The notes: generated by a model from the sequence alone, not told the origin. A DNA stretch of 64,000 bases from F-183 sp964627455 (GCA_964627455.1 CAZVKC010000033.1:21846-85845), one strand, 5' to 3'; counted from the stretch's first letter, positions 16,716-26,339 are shown. Numbers and translations: made by a program.

Positions 16716-17073
16716 CTTCCTTACGTGCGTCTTTGAGCTTCTCGAGCAGTTGCAGGTTGCGATCCGCGAGGTTTCGCCGCTCGAGTTGCCGGGCGGCTTC
16801 CTGGTTGAGGCGATCTCCTTCCGCGCGAAGGCGGCGCACCTCACCGGTGACGAATCGCTGAAACTCTTCGAATTGCCGGAGTTCACCGCCGTGCAGAGAA
16901 ACGGCGGATACGAGCGCGAGGCGTTCGTGCGCGGCGGCTTCTTCGAGGTCCTCGATCTGGCGGCGGACGGCTTCGATGCGCGCGAGGATGCGGCTGTATT
17001 GAGCTTCCTCCAAGGTTAGTTGGGTTTCGCGCCAGCGGCGGGCGCTTTCGAGCGGAAACCTGAATCGCTTCAT
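16615..17073 (-). CDS. fliJ: flagellar export chaperone FliJ
   Basis: A protein of 152 residues, almost entirely charged coiled coil, starting MKRFRFPLESARRWRE, the usual FliJ opening. FliJ sits in the central hole of the FliI ATPase ring and helps escort export substrates to the flagellar type III gate. ATG overlaps the fliI stop by four bases. It is the last gene of the leftward flagellar operon. Its final 33 or so codons are duplicated at 16302-16402. Confidence 0.9.
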   Translation of the reverse strand: MKRFRFPLESARRWRETQLTLEEAQYSRILARIEAVRRQIEDLEEAAAHERLALVSAVSLHGGELRQFEEFQRFVTGEVRRLRAEGDRLNQEAARQLERRNLADRNLQLLEKLKDARKEDWRIAQGRELQDLADEAFSARLARKLTDASRPK

Positions 17074-18404
17074 GCTCCGCCGAGGGCCCTCGCCAGTTGA
17101 TCCATGCGCGCCAGGGTCTGATCGAGCGGCGACACCTCATGCGAGCCCTGCCGCAGGAATTCATTGAGTTGCGGGCGAACGCGAATCGCCGCGTCGAGTC
17201 TGGGGTTGGAGCCTCCAACATAAGCGCCGAGATTGATCAGGTCCTCGGATTGGCGCAGAATCGCCATGGATTCACGAATCCGGCGGGCCGAGGCTTGCTC
17301 GCCGGGCGCGGCGAGGCGGCTCGCCAACCGGCTGACGGATTCGAGAACGTCGATGGCCGGGTAGTGACCGGCCGTTCCCAATTCACGGGAGAGGATGAAA
17401 TGGCCGTCGAGGATGCCGCGCACCGCATCGCAGATCGGTTCATTGAAGTCGTCGCCTTCCACCAGGACCGTGAAGATCCCGGTGATCGAGCCGCGGCGAA
17501 AGCGGCCCGCGCGTTCGCAGAGCTTGGGCAACATGGCGAAGACGGACGGCGTGTATCCCTTTTGACTCGGCGGCTCGCCGGCAGTGAGACCGATCTCGCG
17601 CTGCGCCATCGCCAGGCGCGTCACCGAATCCATAATGAAGAGCACGTCCTTGCCTTGGTCTCGGAAATATTCGGCAACCGTCAACGCAGTAAGAGCGGCG
17701 CGGATGCGCAGGGGAGCGGGCTGATCCGAAGTCGCCACCACGACGACAGACCGGGCGAGGCCTTCCGGGCTCAATTCGCGCTCGAGAAAGTCCCGGACCT
17801 CGCGGTTGCGCTCGCCCACCATCGCAATCACGGTGACGTCCGCGGAACTCTGGCGCGCCATCGCGGCGAGAAGGGTGCTCTTGCCGACGCCGCTGCCGCC
17901 GAAAATACCGATTCGCTGGCCTTTCCCGCACGGCAGCAGGCTGTCGATGGCGCGAATGCCGACCGTGAGACGCTCCTCTATGGGTTCTCGTTCGAGGGGC
18001 CCCGGCGGCGGGCTGTCGATCGCGTAGCGCTGTTCGATCTCGAGCGGTGGCCCGCCGTCGATGGCCTCTCCGAATCCGTTCAAAATGCGCCCCGCGAGCG
18101 ACGGTCCGACGCCCAGCAGAGACTCGCGCCCCCTCAAGACAATCGGGTCTCCCAGCCGGATGCCTGACGGTTCTTCGAGCGGCATGGAAAGGACACGGCG
18201 GTCCCGGAATCCGATCACCTGGGCTCGCACCGCCTTGCCGTCGGAGGTATTGACTTCGCAAAGCGCGCCCATCGAGGCGCTCGGCCCTTCGGACTCGATT
18301 AACAGTCCTGTGACTTGCGCGACTCGTCCACTGTGCACGACCGCGTCGATTTGATCCACCAGCGGGAAATAGCGGGCAAGGACGCCCGGTTGAGATTGGT
18401 TCAC
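17070..18404 (-). CDS. fliI: flagellar export ATPase FliI
   Basis: A protein of 444 residues, usual FliI length. Walker A GGSGVGKST at residues 169-177, ERNREVRDFLE after it, and Walker B LFIMDSVTRLAMAQREIGL. The N-terminal part has the beta-barrel of F1-type ATPases. FliI drives export of rod, hook and filament subunits together with FliH and FliJ. Start overlaps the fliH stop by four bases, and the stop overlaps the fliJ start. Confidence 0.96.
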   Translation of the reverse strand: MNQSQPGVLARYFPLVDQIDAVVHSGRVAQVTGLLIESEGPSASMGALCEVNTSDGKAVRAQVIGFRDRRVLSMPLEEPSGIRLGDPIVLRGRESLLGVGPSLAGRILNGFGEAIDGGPPLEIEQRYAIDSPPPGPLEREPIEERLTVGIRAIDSLLPCGKGQRIGIFGGSGVGKSTLLAAMARQSSADVTVIAMVGERNREVRDFLERELSPEGLARSVVVVATSDQPAPLRIRAALTALTVAEYFRDQGKDVLFIMDSVTRLAMAQREIGLTAGEPPSQKGYTPSVFAMLPKLCERAGRFRRGSITGIFTVLVEGDDFNEPICDAVRGILDGHFILSRELGTAGHYPAIDVLESVSRLASRLAAPGEQASARRIRESMAILRQSEDLINLGAYVGGSNPRLDAAIRVRPQLNEFLRQGSHEVSPLDQTLARMDQLARALGGA

Positions 18405-19081
18405 GGGCCGTTCCTTTCGAGCGCGTCGGCGAGCCCTCGCTCAATCTCTTCGAGCTGGGTTTGCGCCGAAGCATCCACCTGGCCATGCACGGTGTCGAGG
18501 ACGACAGAACCTCTCTCGAGCCCCGGATCGGCCAGGAACTCGATTCGCTGTGGCATCCCCGGCATGCGGTCGCGAATGCCCGGGAGGTCGGCCGGCGCGG
18601 CGCGGACGCGAAGCACGTCACGCGAGTTCACCTTCTCGAACGCCACCCGCACGAGTCCCAGAATCGCCTCCGGATCCACCTGCAGTTCCCGGTGCAGGAC
18701 CTTCCTCGCAATCGCGAGCGCCAGCCGAACGGCGTCCGATTCCACCTCGCGCCGAAGGTTGGGCCTGCACTGTGCGAGATCTTGGAGAGTCTTCGCGACC
18801 CGCTGTAGAGCCGCGATCCACTTCTCCTCGCCGTTTGCCTCACCCCTCGCGAGCCCTTCCGCGAAACCCGCCCGGCGCTCGTCCGGGGCCTTGGCGCGCA
18901 GGGCCGCGACCTCCTTCTCGAGTTCGGCGATTCTGGCGAGGTAGGGAGCAAGTGGGGCCTCGTCACTTGCCGGCTGCCCTCGCGTTCCTTCGTCCGCCGC
19001 CGCGTGCGCAGGCTCGGCTTCGGAGACGCGCAGCCAGGGAAACGGATCTGCCGATCCGCCATCGAGGAGCTTACTCGACAT
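18401..19081 (-). CDS. fliH: flagellar assembly protein FliH
   Basis: A protein of about 226 residues: a variable N-terminus, a coiled-coil segment (YLARIAELEKEVAALRAK), and a C-terminal FliH/YscL domain (ALAIARKVLHRELQVDPEAILGLVRVAFEKV). FliH regulates FliI and links it to the export gate. The ATG at 19081 has GGAGG upstream and overlaps the fliG stop by 11 bases; an ATG six codons earlier is possible but has a larger overlap. Confidence 0.88.
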   Translation of the reverse strand: MSSKLLDGGSADPFPWLRVSEAEPAHAAADEGTRGQPASDEAPLAPYLARIAELEKEVAALRAKAPDERRAGFAEGLARGEANGEEKWIAALQRVAKTLQDLAQCRPNLRREVESDAVRLALAIARKVLHRELQVDPEAILGLVRVAFEKVNSRDVLRVRAAPADLPGIRDRMPGMPQRIEFLADPGLERGSVVLDTVHGQVDASAQTQLEEIERGLADALERNGP

Positions 19082-20105
19082 ATTGATCGCCGCCTCCACC
19101 CTTCAGACTGATGACGCCCTCCGTTTCGAGCTGGCGCACGGTGGCGATGATCTGCTGCTGCGCGGTCTCCACTTCCTTGATTTTGATAGGGCCCAGCGAT
19201 TCCATGTCTTCCCGCAGCATCTCGGCGCCGCGCTGTGACATCGACGACAGGATATGGTTCCGTAACTGTTCGCTGGTCCCCTTGAGCGCAACCGTGAGGA
19301 TTTTCCGGTCGACACGCTGCAGGAGTTCCTTGACCGCGTTCTGATCCATGAGCAGGAGATCTTCGAAAACGAACATCAGCTGGCGGATCGTTTCCACAAG
19401 ATTCGGATCGGTTTGCTCGATGTTCTCGAGCACTTCGCGGCTGGTGTTCGAATCGAGCCTGTTGCACATTTCAGCGACCGCGTTGACGCCTCCGTAGTTC
19501 TCGCGGCTGACGTCGCCGAGGTTCTTCAGCTTGTTTGCGATTACGCCGGCGATCTTGGCAATGATCTCGGGAGAAATCTGATCCAGGTTCGCCATGCGGA
19601 GCGCGACCTCGCCGCGAATCTCGGCAGGCAGGGAGAACAGAAGCCCGGCGGCTTGCCCCGGATTCAAGTGGGACAACACCAGCGCGATCGTCTGCGGATG
19701 CTCGGAATGAATGAACTTCGCCAACTGCTGCGGGTCCACTTTGCGGAGCGCGTCGAAGCTTGCCGACTCGGCGCCAAGAGTCTTCATCAGCCGGTCCAGC
19801 ATTTTTTTCGCGGATTCCGGCCCGAAAGCGCCAATGAGAATGCGCTTGGCGAAGTCGATGCCGCCTTTGCGAACATAGTCGCCCGCCACGGTCATCTGGT
19901 AAAACTCTTCGAGCACGATCTCCGCCTGCTCGGTCGTGATCACGGACAACTTCGCAATTTCCCGGCTGATGGACTGGACTTCGTCTTCTTCGAGATTGCG
20001 CAGGATCTCCGAACTCGAGTCTTCTCCCAGAATCACCATCAGGATGGCGCACTTGCGGAGCCCGTTCAGTTTCTCGTTCGATCTCTCGGCTTCAGCTACG
20101 GACAT
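19071..20105 (-). CDS. fliG: flagellar motor switch protein FliG
   Basis: A protein of 344 residues with the three FliG domains; the middle domain has EHPQTIALVLSHL and the C-terminal domain has LLMDQNAVKELLQRVDRKILTVALKG with the charged residues that meet the stator. FliG joins the MS ring to the C ring and generates torque. Starts three bases after fliF ends. Confidence 0.96.
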   Translation of the reverse strand: MSVAEAERSNEKLNGLRKCAILMVILGEDSSSEILRNLEEDEVQSISREIAKLSVITTEQAEIVLEEFYQMTVAGDYVRKGGIDFAKRILIGAFGPESAKKMLDRLMKTLGAESASFDALRKVDPQQLAKFIHSEHPQTIALVLSHLNPGQAAGLLFSLPAEIRGEVALRMANLDQISPEIIAKIAGVIANKLKNLGDVSRENYGGVNAVAEMCNRLDSNTSREVLENIEQTDPNLVETIRQLMFVFEDLLLMDQNAVKELLQRVDRKILTVALKGTSEQLRNHILSSMSQRGAEMLREDMESLGPIKIKEVETAQQQIIATVRQLETEGVISLKGGGGDQYVE

Positions 20106-20107
20106 CC

Positions 20108-21889
20108 TTATCCTTCCTCACCGTTCAACCAGGTCCGGACGATTTGAGCCATTCCTTCGGGATTCTTCTTCGCCTCGTGCGAGATGTGCTTGGTCAGGAC
20201 CTGCGCTTTCTTGCTCGAACTCTCCGGCATCTGGATCGAGCCGAGAACTTCGCGGGCCTGCCTGGCTTCGATGGCCGCTTTGCGTGCCGCGACCATCTCC
20301 GGGTCGTCCGGCTCAGTCTCGTCCTCATTCGGGCCGTCGCCGGAGCCTCCTTTGGCCGCCGCTGCGATCTGCTTGCCCACGCTGGCGTGACCATGACCGG
20401 CGGGAAGCGCGTCACCTGCCATGTCGGCCTGAATCCTGGCTTTCCCGCTCTTGCGTTTCTTGAGCAGCCAGAAGCCGCCGCCGAGGAGCGCCAGCAAAGC
20501 AGCACCCGCAATCCCCGCTATCATCAGGAACTGCTCGCGAGGGAAGCCGTAGAGGAGGGCTCCGGGATCCTTCTTCGGATCTTTGGACTCAGGAGCGGCC
20601 TTCACGGGCGGCGGCGGGAGCAGCCCCGGAGGCGGTTCGGCAGCCAGCGTCGAATCGAACGTCAGCGCTTCGACGATCACGGCATCGCCACGCTTGGTGT
20701 CGGCTCCCGCGATTCCCGACACCAGTTCCCGGATCGACTTGATCTCGTCTGCGGAGGGCGGCGTCAGAGTCTTTTTCGCCTTCCCGTTCTCGACCTCCCA
20801 TTTGAGATGGCTGTCCAGCAGCACGGACACCGATACCCTTCGAATCGTCCCCTGCGGGAGCTTGACTTTCCGGACAACCCGGCTGTTCTGATACGTGGTG
20901 TTTTCGGTCTTGCGCGTAATCGGAGTCGACTGCGAGACGGGACGCAAGGCAGGACGCGGCAGGTTGCTCGCGGAGCCAGGCTGCCCGCCGGATCCGGCTG
21001 CAACTCCGGCTTCATCAGTTTTCTGCGACGTTGCCACCACCTGTTTTTCCGGATCGAAGGTTTCCTCGCTCTGCTCGCCCGAGGAGAAGTCGCATTCCAC
21101 GGAAACCCCGGCGCGAAAGCGCTTCGCGCCTAGCAGCGGCTCGAGCGTCGAATTGATCTTATCGAGCAGGTCCTTCTCGATCTTCTGACGGTACACGAGG
21201 GAACGGTCTGCCGCCTCGGTTTCTTCGGGCGCGGGAACCTTCAACGTACGCGGCAACAGACGGCCGGCATGGTCGACGACTGAGACGTGCTCGGGGTCCA
21301 ATCCCTGCACGGCGCTCGACACCAGATGAGCGATCGCGTCCACCTTGTCCGGAGGCAACTTGGCGTTGCTCTTGAGCGTGATGAGGATGCTCGCCTTGGC
21401 GGGTTCCCGGGCGTCGGTAAATACGGAGTCTTTGGCCGGAGTAATGTGCACCCGCGCCGACTCCACGCCCGTCAGGGCCAATACCGAGCGTTCCAGTTCT
21501 CCTTCGAGCGCCCGCCGGTAGTTCACCTGCTCGGCAAAGTCCGTGATGCCGAAGTTATTCTTATCGAACAACTCGTATCCGATACGGCCGGACTTCGGCA
21601 CGCCCGCGGAAGCCAGTTGAATGCGCAATTCCGCTACCCGCGCCTTGGGAACAAGCACCGTTGCCCCGTTCTCCGAGAGTCGGTATTCCACTCCGGACTC
21701 TTTCAGTTTGGCGACAACCGCGCCGGCGTCTTCGGCGCTCAACCGGGTAAACAGAGGTTGGAAACCACGCTCGCGATTCCAGTCATTGAACCACCACATG
21801 CCTCCGCCGACGGCGAGCGCGGCGGCAACCACCAGGATCTTCTGGACCCGGGTCAGTGAATCGAAAAGGCGGCGAACCTGAGCGAGCAT
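20108..21889 (-). CDS. fliF: flagellar MS-ring protein FliF
   Basis: A protein of 593 residues with an N-terminal transmembrane helix (ILVVAAALAVGGGMWWF), the ring-building YscJ/FliF domain (FTRLSAEDAGAVVAKLKESG), a periplasmic variable region, and a second transmembrane helix near residue 470 (LMIAGIAGAALLALLGGGFWLL) followed by the cytoplasmic tail that binds FliG. It forms the base ring of the flagellum. Follows fliE after 22 bases. Confidence 0.96.
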   Translation of the reverse strand: MLAQVRRLFDSLTRVQKILVVAAALAVGGGMWWFNDWNRERGFQPLFTRLSAEDAGAVVAKLKESGVEYRLSENGATVLVPKARVAELRIQLASAGVPKSGRIGYELFDKNNFGITDFAEQVNYRRALEGELERSVLALTGVESARVHITPAKDSVFTDAREPAKASILITLKSNAKLPPDKVDAIAHLVSSAVQGLDPEHVSVVDHAGRLLPRTLKVPAPEETEAADRSLVYRQKIEKDLLDKINSTLEPLLGAKRFRAGVSVECDFSSGEQSEETFDPEKQVVATSQKTDEAGVAAGSGGQPGSASNLPRPALRPVSQSTPITRKTENTTYQNSRVVRKVKLPQGTIRRVSVSVLLDSHLKWEVENGKAKKTLTPPSADEIKSIRELVSGIAGADTKRGDAVIVEALTFDSTLAAEPPPGLLPPPPVKAAPESKDPKKDPGALLYGFPREQFLMIAGIAGAALLALLGGGFWLLKKRKSGKARIQADMAGDALPAGHGHASVGKQIAAAAKGGSGDGPNEDETEPDDPEMVAARKAAIEARQAREVLGSIQMPESSSKKAQVLTKHISHEAKKNPEGMAQIVRTWLNGEEG

Positions 21890-21911
21890 CGTTTACCTGC
21901 ACCTGAGGCGA

Positions 21912-22214
21912 TCAGAGCTGCATGCGCATGATTTCCTGGTAGGCCTGCACCAGTTTGTTGCGCGTCTGGAGAAACATCTCGAACGAGAGTTCCGCCTTCT
22001 GTGCCGCCATCGCGACGTCATGTATCTCCGTGGTCTCGCCGGTGAGAAAACGGGAGACCGCCTGATTCGCCAAAGCCCCTGATCCTTCCACCTCACGAAT
22101 CGATTGTGCGAGGACCGTGCCGAAGTTCGGCCCTTTTGCCTTCTGCGCTGACTCAGCCCGCCACAGCAGATTACTGTCGAGGCCAACCGGAGCGGAAATC
22201 GGATCAAACGCCAT
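21912..22214 (-). CDS. fliE: flagellar hook-basal body protein FliE
   Basis: A protein of 100 residues ending in the typical FliE segment AELSFEMFLQTRNKLVQAYQEI and MRMQL. FliE is the adapter between the MS ring and the proximal rod. It lies between flgC and fliF in the conserved order. Confidence 0.93.
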   Translation of the reverse strand: MAFDPISAPVGLDSNLLWRAESAQKAKGPNFGTVLAQSIREVEGSGALANQAVSRFLTGETTEIHDVAMAAQKAELSFEMFLQTRNKLVQAYQEIMRMQL

Positions 22215-22231
22215 TCGCAGTCTCCTTTCAG

Positions 22232-22663
22232 CTAACGCAACAGATCAATCGATTTCTGGATCATGTCTTTCACTGCCGACATGGCCGCGATGTTGGCGTG
22301 ATAGCCGCGCGACGCGGAAAGAAGGTCCACCATGTCCTCGGCAGGATTCATCCGCGGAAACGCAACATAGCCGTCCTTGTCTGCGTCGGGGTGGCCCGGC
22401 AGGTACCGCTTTTCCGGATCCCGCTGGTCAATCGCGATCTCCGACACCTCGACGCCGGTTCCCGAAACTTCGCGCAGAACCGAAGTAAAAGCGTCTCCCG
22501 CGACATCAACACTCGAAAAGACCGCGTCCTTGCGCCGGTAAGGACCGCCCTGTTCGGTGCGTGTCGTTTCGCTGTTGGCAAGATTCTCGACCAGCAGTTC
22601 CGCACGGGTGCGCTGGGCGGACATACCGGAGGCGCTGACGGACAACGACGAGAACAGGCTCAT
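22232..22663 (-). CDS. flgC: flagellar basal-body rod protein FlgC
   Basis: A protein of 143 residues. The N-terminal rod signature (LFSSLSVSASGMSAQRTRAELL and ENLANSETTR) and the C-terminal NPAEDMVDLLSASRGYHANI are typical of FlgC. The start overlaps the end of flgB by four bases. Component of the proximal rod. Confidence 0.95.
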   Translation of the reverse strand: MSLFSSLSVSASGMSAQRTRAELLVENLANSETTRTEQGGPYRRKDAVFSSVDVAGDAFTSVLREVSGTGVEVSEIAIDQRDPEKRYLPGHPDADKDGYVAFPRMNPAEDMVDLLSASRGYHANIAAMSAVKDMIQKSIDLLR

Positions 22664-23028
22664 AGACCACCTTTACCTTCCTGGATGGCGTTGCGAATCT
22701 GCCGGACCTCGGCGCGGAACAACGTCGAGGCGAGATTGAAACGAATGCTGTTTTCGGCAAGCAGCCTGGCCTCGCGATCCAGGCTGACGTTATTGCCGTC
22801 GTTCTTGGTGAGGAGCCCGGGGACCTCAAAGATGTCCGGTTGGACGGGCTGGCCGGACTTCTGTTGATCCGAGCCCATCGCGGCGAGGAACTCGAACTGA
22901 AAATCGATATCCTTCGCCTTGTAATCCGGCGTATCCACGTTCGCGATGTTCGAAGCAACCTGCCGCTGCCGCGCAGCCAGGAGGTCGAGATATGTGCCGA
23001 GCTGATCGGCAACAGGTCCGAGTTGCAC
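22660..23028 (-). CDS. flgB: flagellar basal-body rod protein FlgB
   Basis: A protein of about 122 residues with the rod signature ARQRQVASNIANVDTPDYKAKDIDF and a C-terminal helix LASTLFRAEVRQIRNAIQEG. First gene of the operon flgB-flgC-fliE-fliF-fliG-fliH-fliI-fliJ. The start is a GTG chosen because it leaves the usual 20 or so residues before ARQR; no ribosome site is seen before it. The frame stays open up to 23196 but that extension has no family similarity. Confidence 0.85.
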   Translation of the reverse strand: MQLGPVADQLGTYLDLLAARQRQVASNIANVDTPDYKAKDIDFQFEFLAAMGSDQQKSGQPVQPDIFEVPGLLTKNDGNNVSLDREARLLAENSIRFNLASTLFRAEVRQIRNAIQEGKGGL

Positions 23029-23039
23029 GCCGCGAGTAG

Positions 23040-23055
23040 TGCATGCCGGCGGCCA
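23040..23055 (-). promoter_or_regulatory. possible sigma-54 (-24/-12) promoter before flgB
   Basis: On the minus strand TGGCCGCCGGCATGCA has TGGC and TGCA at the spacing of the -24/-12 elements. The predicted transcript start would lie at the flgB GTG, so the message would be almost leaderless. Match is partial. Confidence 0.25.
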
Positions 23056-23120
23056 AAGAGCCTGACTGCGAGACTGCTGAAAACAAAGGACGAGCGGACG
23101 AAGCGTGTGACGCTTTTCCG

Positions 23121-24620
23121 TCACCGCCCCGGCAACAATTCGTCGCGAGTCAACACGGCGCCACTTTTTTCGCCCGTGGACTGGCCTTTGCGCCACACGA
23201 ACTTACCGTTGACCAGCACGGCATCGACACCAGTGGACAGCTTCGAGGGATCCTGAAACGTCGATTGGTCCCGAACCTGCATGGGATCCAACAGCACGAG
23301 GTCGGCGATGGCCCCGGCGCGGATCACACCTCGATCCTTGAGCCGGATTCGCGCCGCCGGCGCGGAGGTCATCTTGCGCATCGCCTCGGGCAGTTCGAGC
23401 CAATGCTTTTCGCGGACATATTGCCCCAGCACTTTCGGAAAGCTCCCCGACGAGCGGGGATGGCGCATGCCGATGCCGCCGTCGCTGGCCACGAGGATCC
23501 ACGGCTGTTCGTAAAAGACGCGGATGTCCTCTTCTTTCATCGTCCGCCCGACGACGTTGGCGCCGCCGCTCTTCACGATCTCGATGAAGACGTCCACCGC
23601 GGATTTACCGGTCATCTCCGCGATCTCCGCCAGATTCCTGAACTCATAGTTGCGGTGCTCGCGGCAGTTGGTCACCAGTACGTTCTGTGGGCCGCCCACG
23701 TCGTCCAGACCTTTCTTGACGCTCGCCGGATCATCGTATTTCTTATTTGGGATCAGCACCGTAATCGTCGACGACCAGGCGTCGTAGGGGTAGCAGTCCG
23801 CGGTGATGTCGAGTCCTTCGGCGCGAGCCCTGGCAATGCGGTCGACGGCCTGCCGGGCCTTGCCCCAAACGCTCACGGTCCCGAGCTTGATGTGCGAGAT
23901 GTGAACCGGGATCCTGGCTTCGCGCGCGATGCGAATCGCCTCGTCGATCGCTTCGAAGCTGAGGTCCGCCTCGTCGCGGATGTGGCTCATGTAGATACCA
24001 CTGTGCCGCGCCGCGGCCTTCGCGAGCGCGATCACCTCTTCAGTGGAACTGTAGGATCCGACCTCGTACTCGAGGCCGGTGGAAAGCCCGATGGCGCCCT
24101 CGCGCATTGCCTGATCCACCAGCGTGGACATCCGGTCGATCTCGGCGGGCGTCGCCTTGCGTTTGTAGTCCGAACCCATGACCCTGGTTCGAACGGTGGC
24201 GTGTCCGGCCATCGTCAGGATATTCAGGGCCGCCGGCGTGGACCTGCGCTTCCGCACCCATTCGCTGACCGGAAGCGCCGATCCGCCGTCCATGCCGAAC
24301 AGCGCCGTTGTGATGCCCTGCGAAACCTGGGACACCGCCGCTGGGTCATCCCCCAAGCCACGGTCCGAATGGTTGTGCAGGTCGATGAACCCGGGGGTGA
24401 GCACGAGTCCGCGCGCCGCGACAACCGTATCACCCGGCAACGCCTTCACGTCCGCACCAACTGCAGCGATCCGGTTGCCCGCCACGCGGACCTGCACCAT
24501 CTTCGCGGGGGAACCCGTGCCGTCGAGCACCGACGCGCCTTCGATAAAAATCCCCGGTTGCGCGACTCCGCAACCGGCAAACACCATCGCCGCGAACCCA
24601 AGTCTTTTCCGCGCCAGCAT
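23121..24620 (-). CDS. secreted N-acyl-D-amino-acid deacylase-like amidohydrolase
   Basis: A protein of 499 residues: a signal peptide (LGFAAMVFAGCGVAQ), the beta-sandwich of amidohydrolases, then the metal-binding HxH in GFIDLHNHSD, further metal ligands in the YMSHIRDEA and HISHIKLG segments, and the catalytic aspartate in VASDGGIG. The order and the GLSTGLEYEVGSYSSTEEV segment match the D-aminoacylase family, which cuts N-acyl groups from D-amino acids, for example in recycling cell-wall or soil peptides. Exact substrate unknown. It is divergent from lctP with only 31 bases between starts. Confidence 0.85.
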   Translation of the reverse strand: MLARKRLGFAAMVFAGCGVAQPGIFIEGASVLDGTGSPAKMVQVRVAGNRIAAVGADVKALPGDTVVAARGLVLTPGFIDLHNHSDRGLGDDPAAVSQVSQGITTALFGMDGGSALPVSEWVRKRRSTPAALNILTMAGHATVRTRVMGSDYKRKATPAEIDRMSTLVDQAMREGAIGLSTGLEYEVGSYSSTEEVIALAKAAARHSGIYMSHIRDEADLSFEAIDEAIRIAREARIPVHISHIKLGTVSVWGKARQAVDRIARARAEGLDITADCYPYDAWSSTITVLIPNKKYDDPASVKKGLDDVGGPQNVLVTNCREHRNYEFRNLAEIAEMTGKSAVDVFIEIVKSGGANVVGRTMKEEDIRVFYEQPWILVASDGGIGMRHPRSSGSFPKVLGQYVREKHWLELPEAMRKMTSAPAARIRLKDRGVIRAGAIADLVLLDPMQVRDQSTFQDPSKLSTGVDAVLVNGKFVWRKGQSTGEKSGAVLTRDELLPGR

Positions 24621-24651
24621 GCCTCATATGATAAGCTGCCTCATCCGGCCA

Positions 24652-26298
24652 ATGGAACAGCTCTGGGCGCAAAACTACAACCCTCTCGGAAACGCATTCT
24701 TATCGACGCTGGCGGCGGCGGTTCCCGTCACGCTGCTTTTCTATCTCCTGGCAGTCCGCAAGATGACCGCCTGGCTCGCCGCCGTGCTGTCCTTCGCTGC
24801 CGCGATCGTCCTCGCCGCAACCGTTTTCGGGATGCCTGCGAAGCTGCTCGGGGGAGCGATCGCCCATGGCCTCGTATACGCGGTGATCCGCATCATCTGG
24901 ACCCTCGTTGCCGCCGTCTTCGTGTATGAAGTAACGGTCGCCACAGGCCATTTCAAAGTCATCATGGAATCGATCGGCGGCGTTACGGACGACCGACGAA
25001 TGCAGGTCCTGCTGATCGCCTTCGCCTTCGGCGCCGTGCTCGAAGGATCCGGAGGCGGAGGCGCGCCCGTCGCGATCTGCGGCGCGATGATGGTGGGCAT
25101 CGGCTTCAAACCGTTCGAAGCCGCGGTCCTGTGCCTCATCGCGAACACCGCGCCGGTCGCCTGGGGCGGCATGGGGAACCCGATCCGGACCCTCGTCGCC
25201 GTGACCGGCCTGCCGGACTCCGACATCAGCGCCATGGTCGGCCGTATCCTGCCGTGGACCGCGATCATCCTGCCCGCCTGGCTCGTCCGCGTGCAGTGCA
25301 GTTGGCGCGAAACGTTCCAGGCATGGCCGGGGCTACTCGCCTGCGGCGTCGGATTCGCAATCGTCCAATTCAGCTGGTCGAATTTCGTGGACTCGAGCCT
25401 GGTCGACATCATGGGCGGCATGATCACGCTGCTGTGGCTTTCCATCTTCTTCAAATTCATCTGGCAGCCGAAGCCCGCCTGGCGCTATCCGGATGACGCG
25501 CCGATCGCCAAGGCCCACTCGCACAGCGTGAACGAAATCCTCCACGCCTGGAGCCCGTTCCTGATCCTCGCCGTGTTGGTAGTCGCATGGGGACTCCCTG
25601 CCATCAAGAATCCTCTCGACGCGACCTCGTGGAAGGCGCCCGTGCCGTGGCTGCACAATCTCGTACTCAGACAACCGCCCGTCGTCGCAGCCCAGCACAC
25701 CGAACCCGCGATCTTCGATTTCGCCTGGCTCTCGAGCGTCGGAACCGCGACGTTCCTCGCCGGCATGATCTCCGGCCCCATCCAGGGACTCACCCTCGGC
25801 GCGACCTGGAACATCTTCGTCCAGACGCTCTCGCGCATGCGCTACTCCGTCATTGCGATCCTCGCCATGATCGGACTCGGCTACATCACACGCTACTCCG
25901 GCATGGACGCCGTGCTCGGACTCGCCATGGCGAACACCGGCTTCTTCTTCCCGTTCTTCGGGACCCTCATCGGATGGCTGGGCGTCGCGCTCACCGGCAC
26001 CGACGCAGGATCCAACGCACTCTTCGGCAGCCTGCAGGTGATCACGGCCAACAAACTCGGCCTAAGCCCCGTATTGATGGGAGCCGCGAACTCCGCCGGC
26101 GGCGTGATGGGCAAGATGATCGATGCGCAATCCATCATCGTCGCCTGCGCCGCCACCGGACTCGACGGCGAAGAGGGCAACCTGTTCAAGGCCGTCCTCA
26201 AGCACTCCGTCGCGCTCGCAATCATTGTCGGCGTATTGGTGATGTTGTTCGCCTACGTGTTCCCGTGGGCAATCCCGCATGGCCACAAATTCTGGTAA
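24652..26298 (+). CDS. lctP: L-lactate permease (LctP family)
   Basis: A membrane protein of 548 residues, near the family length of about 550, with 12 or more hydrophobic segments. Family signatures include WAQNYNPLGNAFLSTL at the start, VLEGSGGGGAPVAICGAMM, NTAPVAWGGMG and GTDAGSNALFGSLQV near the end. It imports lactate or glycolate with protons. ATG at 24652 is chosen since the family begins here; an ATG eight codons earlier is possible and the open frame runs back into the divergent gene. Followed by a hairpin terminator. Confidence 0.93.
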   Translation: MEQLWAQNYNPLGNAFLSTLAAAVPVTLLFYLLAVRKMTAWLAAVLSFAAAIVLAATVFGMPAKLLGGAIAHGLVYAVIRIIWTLVAAVFVYEVTVATGHFKVIMESIGGVTDDRRMQVLLIAFAFGAVLEGSGGGGAPVAICGAMMVGIGFKPFEAAVLCLIANTAPVAWGGMGNPIRTLVAVTGLPDSDISAMVGRILPWTAIILPAWLVRVQCSWRETFQAWPGLLACGVGFAIVQFSWSNFVDSSLVDIMGGMITLLWLSIFFKFIWQPKPAWRYPDDAPIAKAHSHSVNEILHAWSPFLILAVLVVAWGLPAIKNPLDATSWKAPVPWLHNLVLRQPPVVAAQHTEPAIFDFAWLSSVGTATFLAGMISGPIQGLTLGATWNIFVQTLSRMRYSVIAILAMIGLGYITRYSGMDAVLGLAMANTGFFFPFFGTLIGWLGVALTGTDAGSNALFGSLQVITANKLGLSPVLMGAANSAGGVMGKMIDAQSIIVACAATGLDGEEGNLFKAVLKHSVALAIIVGVLVMLFAYVFPWAIPHGHKFW

Positions 26299-26306
26299 GC
26301 AAAAAG

Positions 26307-26339
26307 AAACGGCGCCCCGCAGCCGGAGCGCCGTTTCCC
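26307..26339. terminator. bidirectional terminator
   Basis: AAACGGCGC and GCGCCGTTT pair over nine bases around a GC-rich loop; A residues precede and T residues follow. It lies between the converging lctP and HhH-protein genes. Confidence 0.8.

Noticed and set aside
23043..24929. Long open frame of 628 codons on the plus strand over the amidohydrolase gene
   Set aside because: Shadow of the minus-strand gene, which has signal peptide and metal ligands; it also runs into lctP in another frame.
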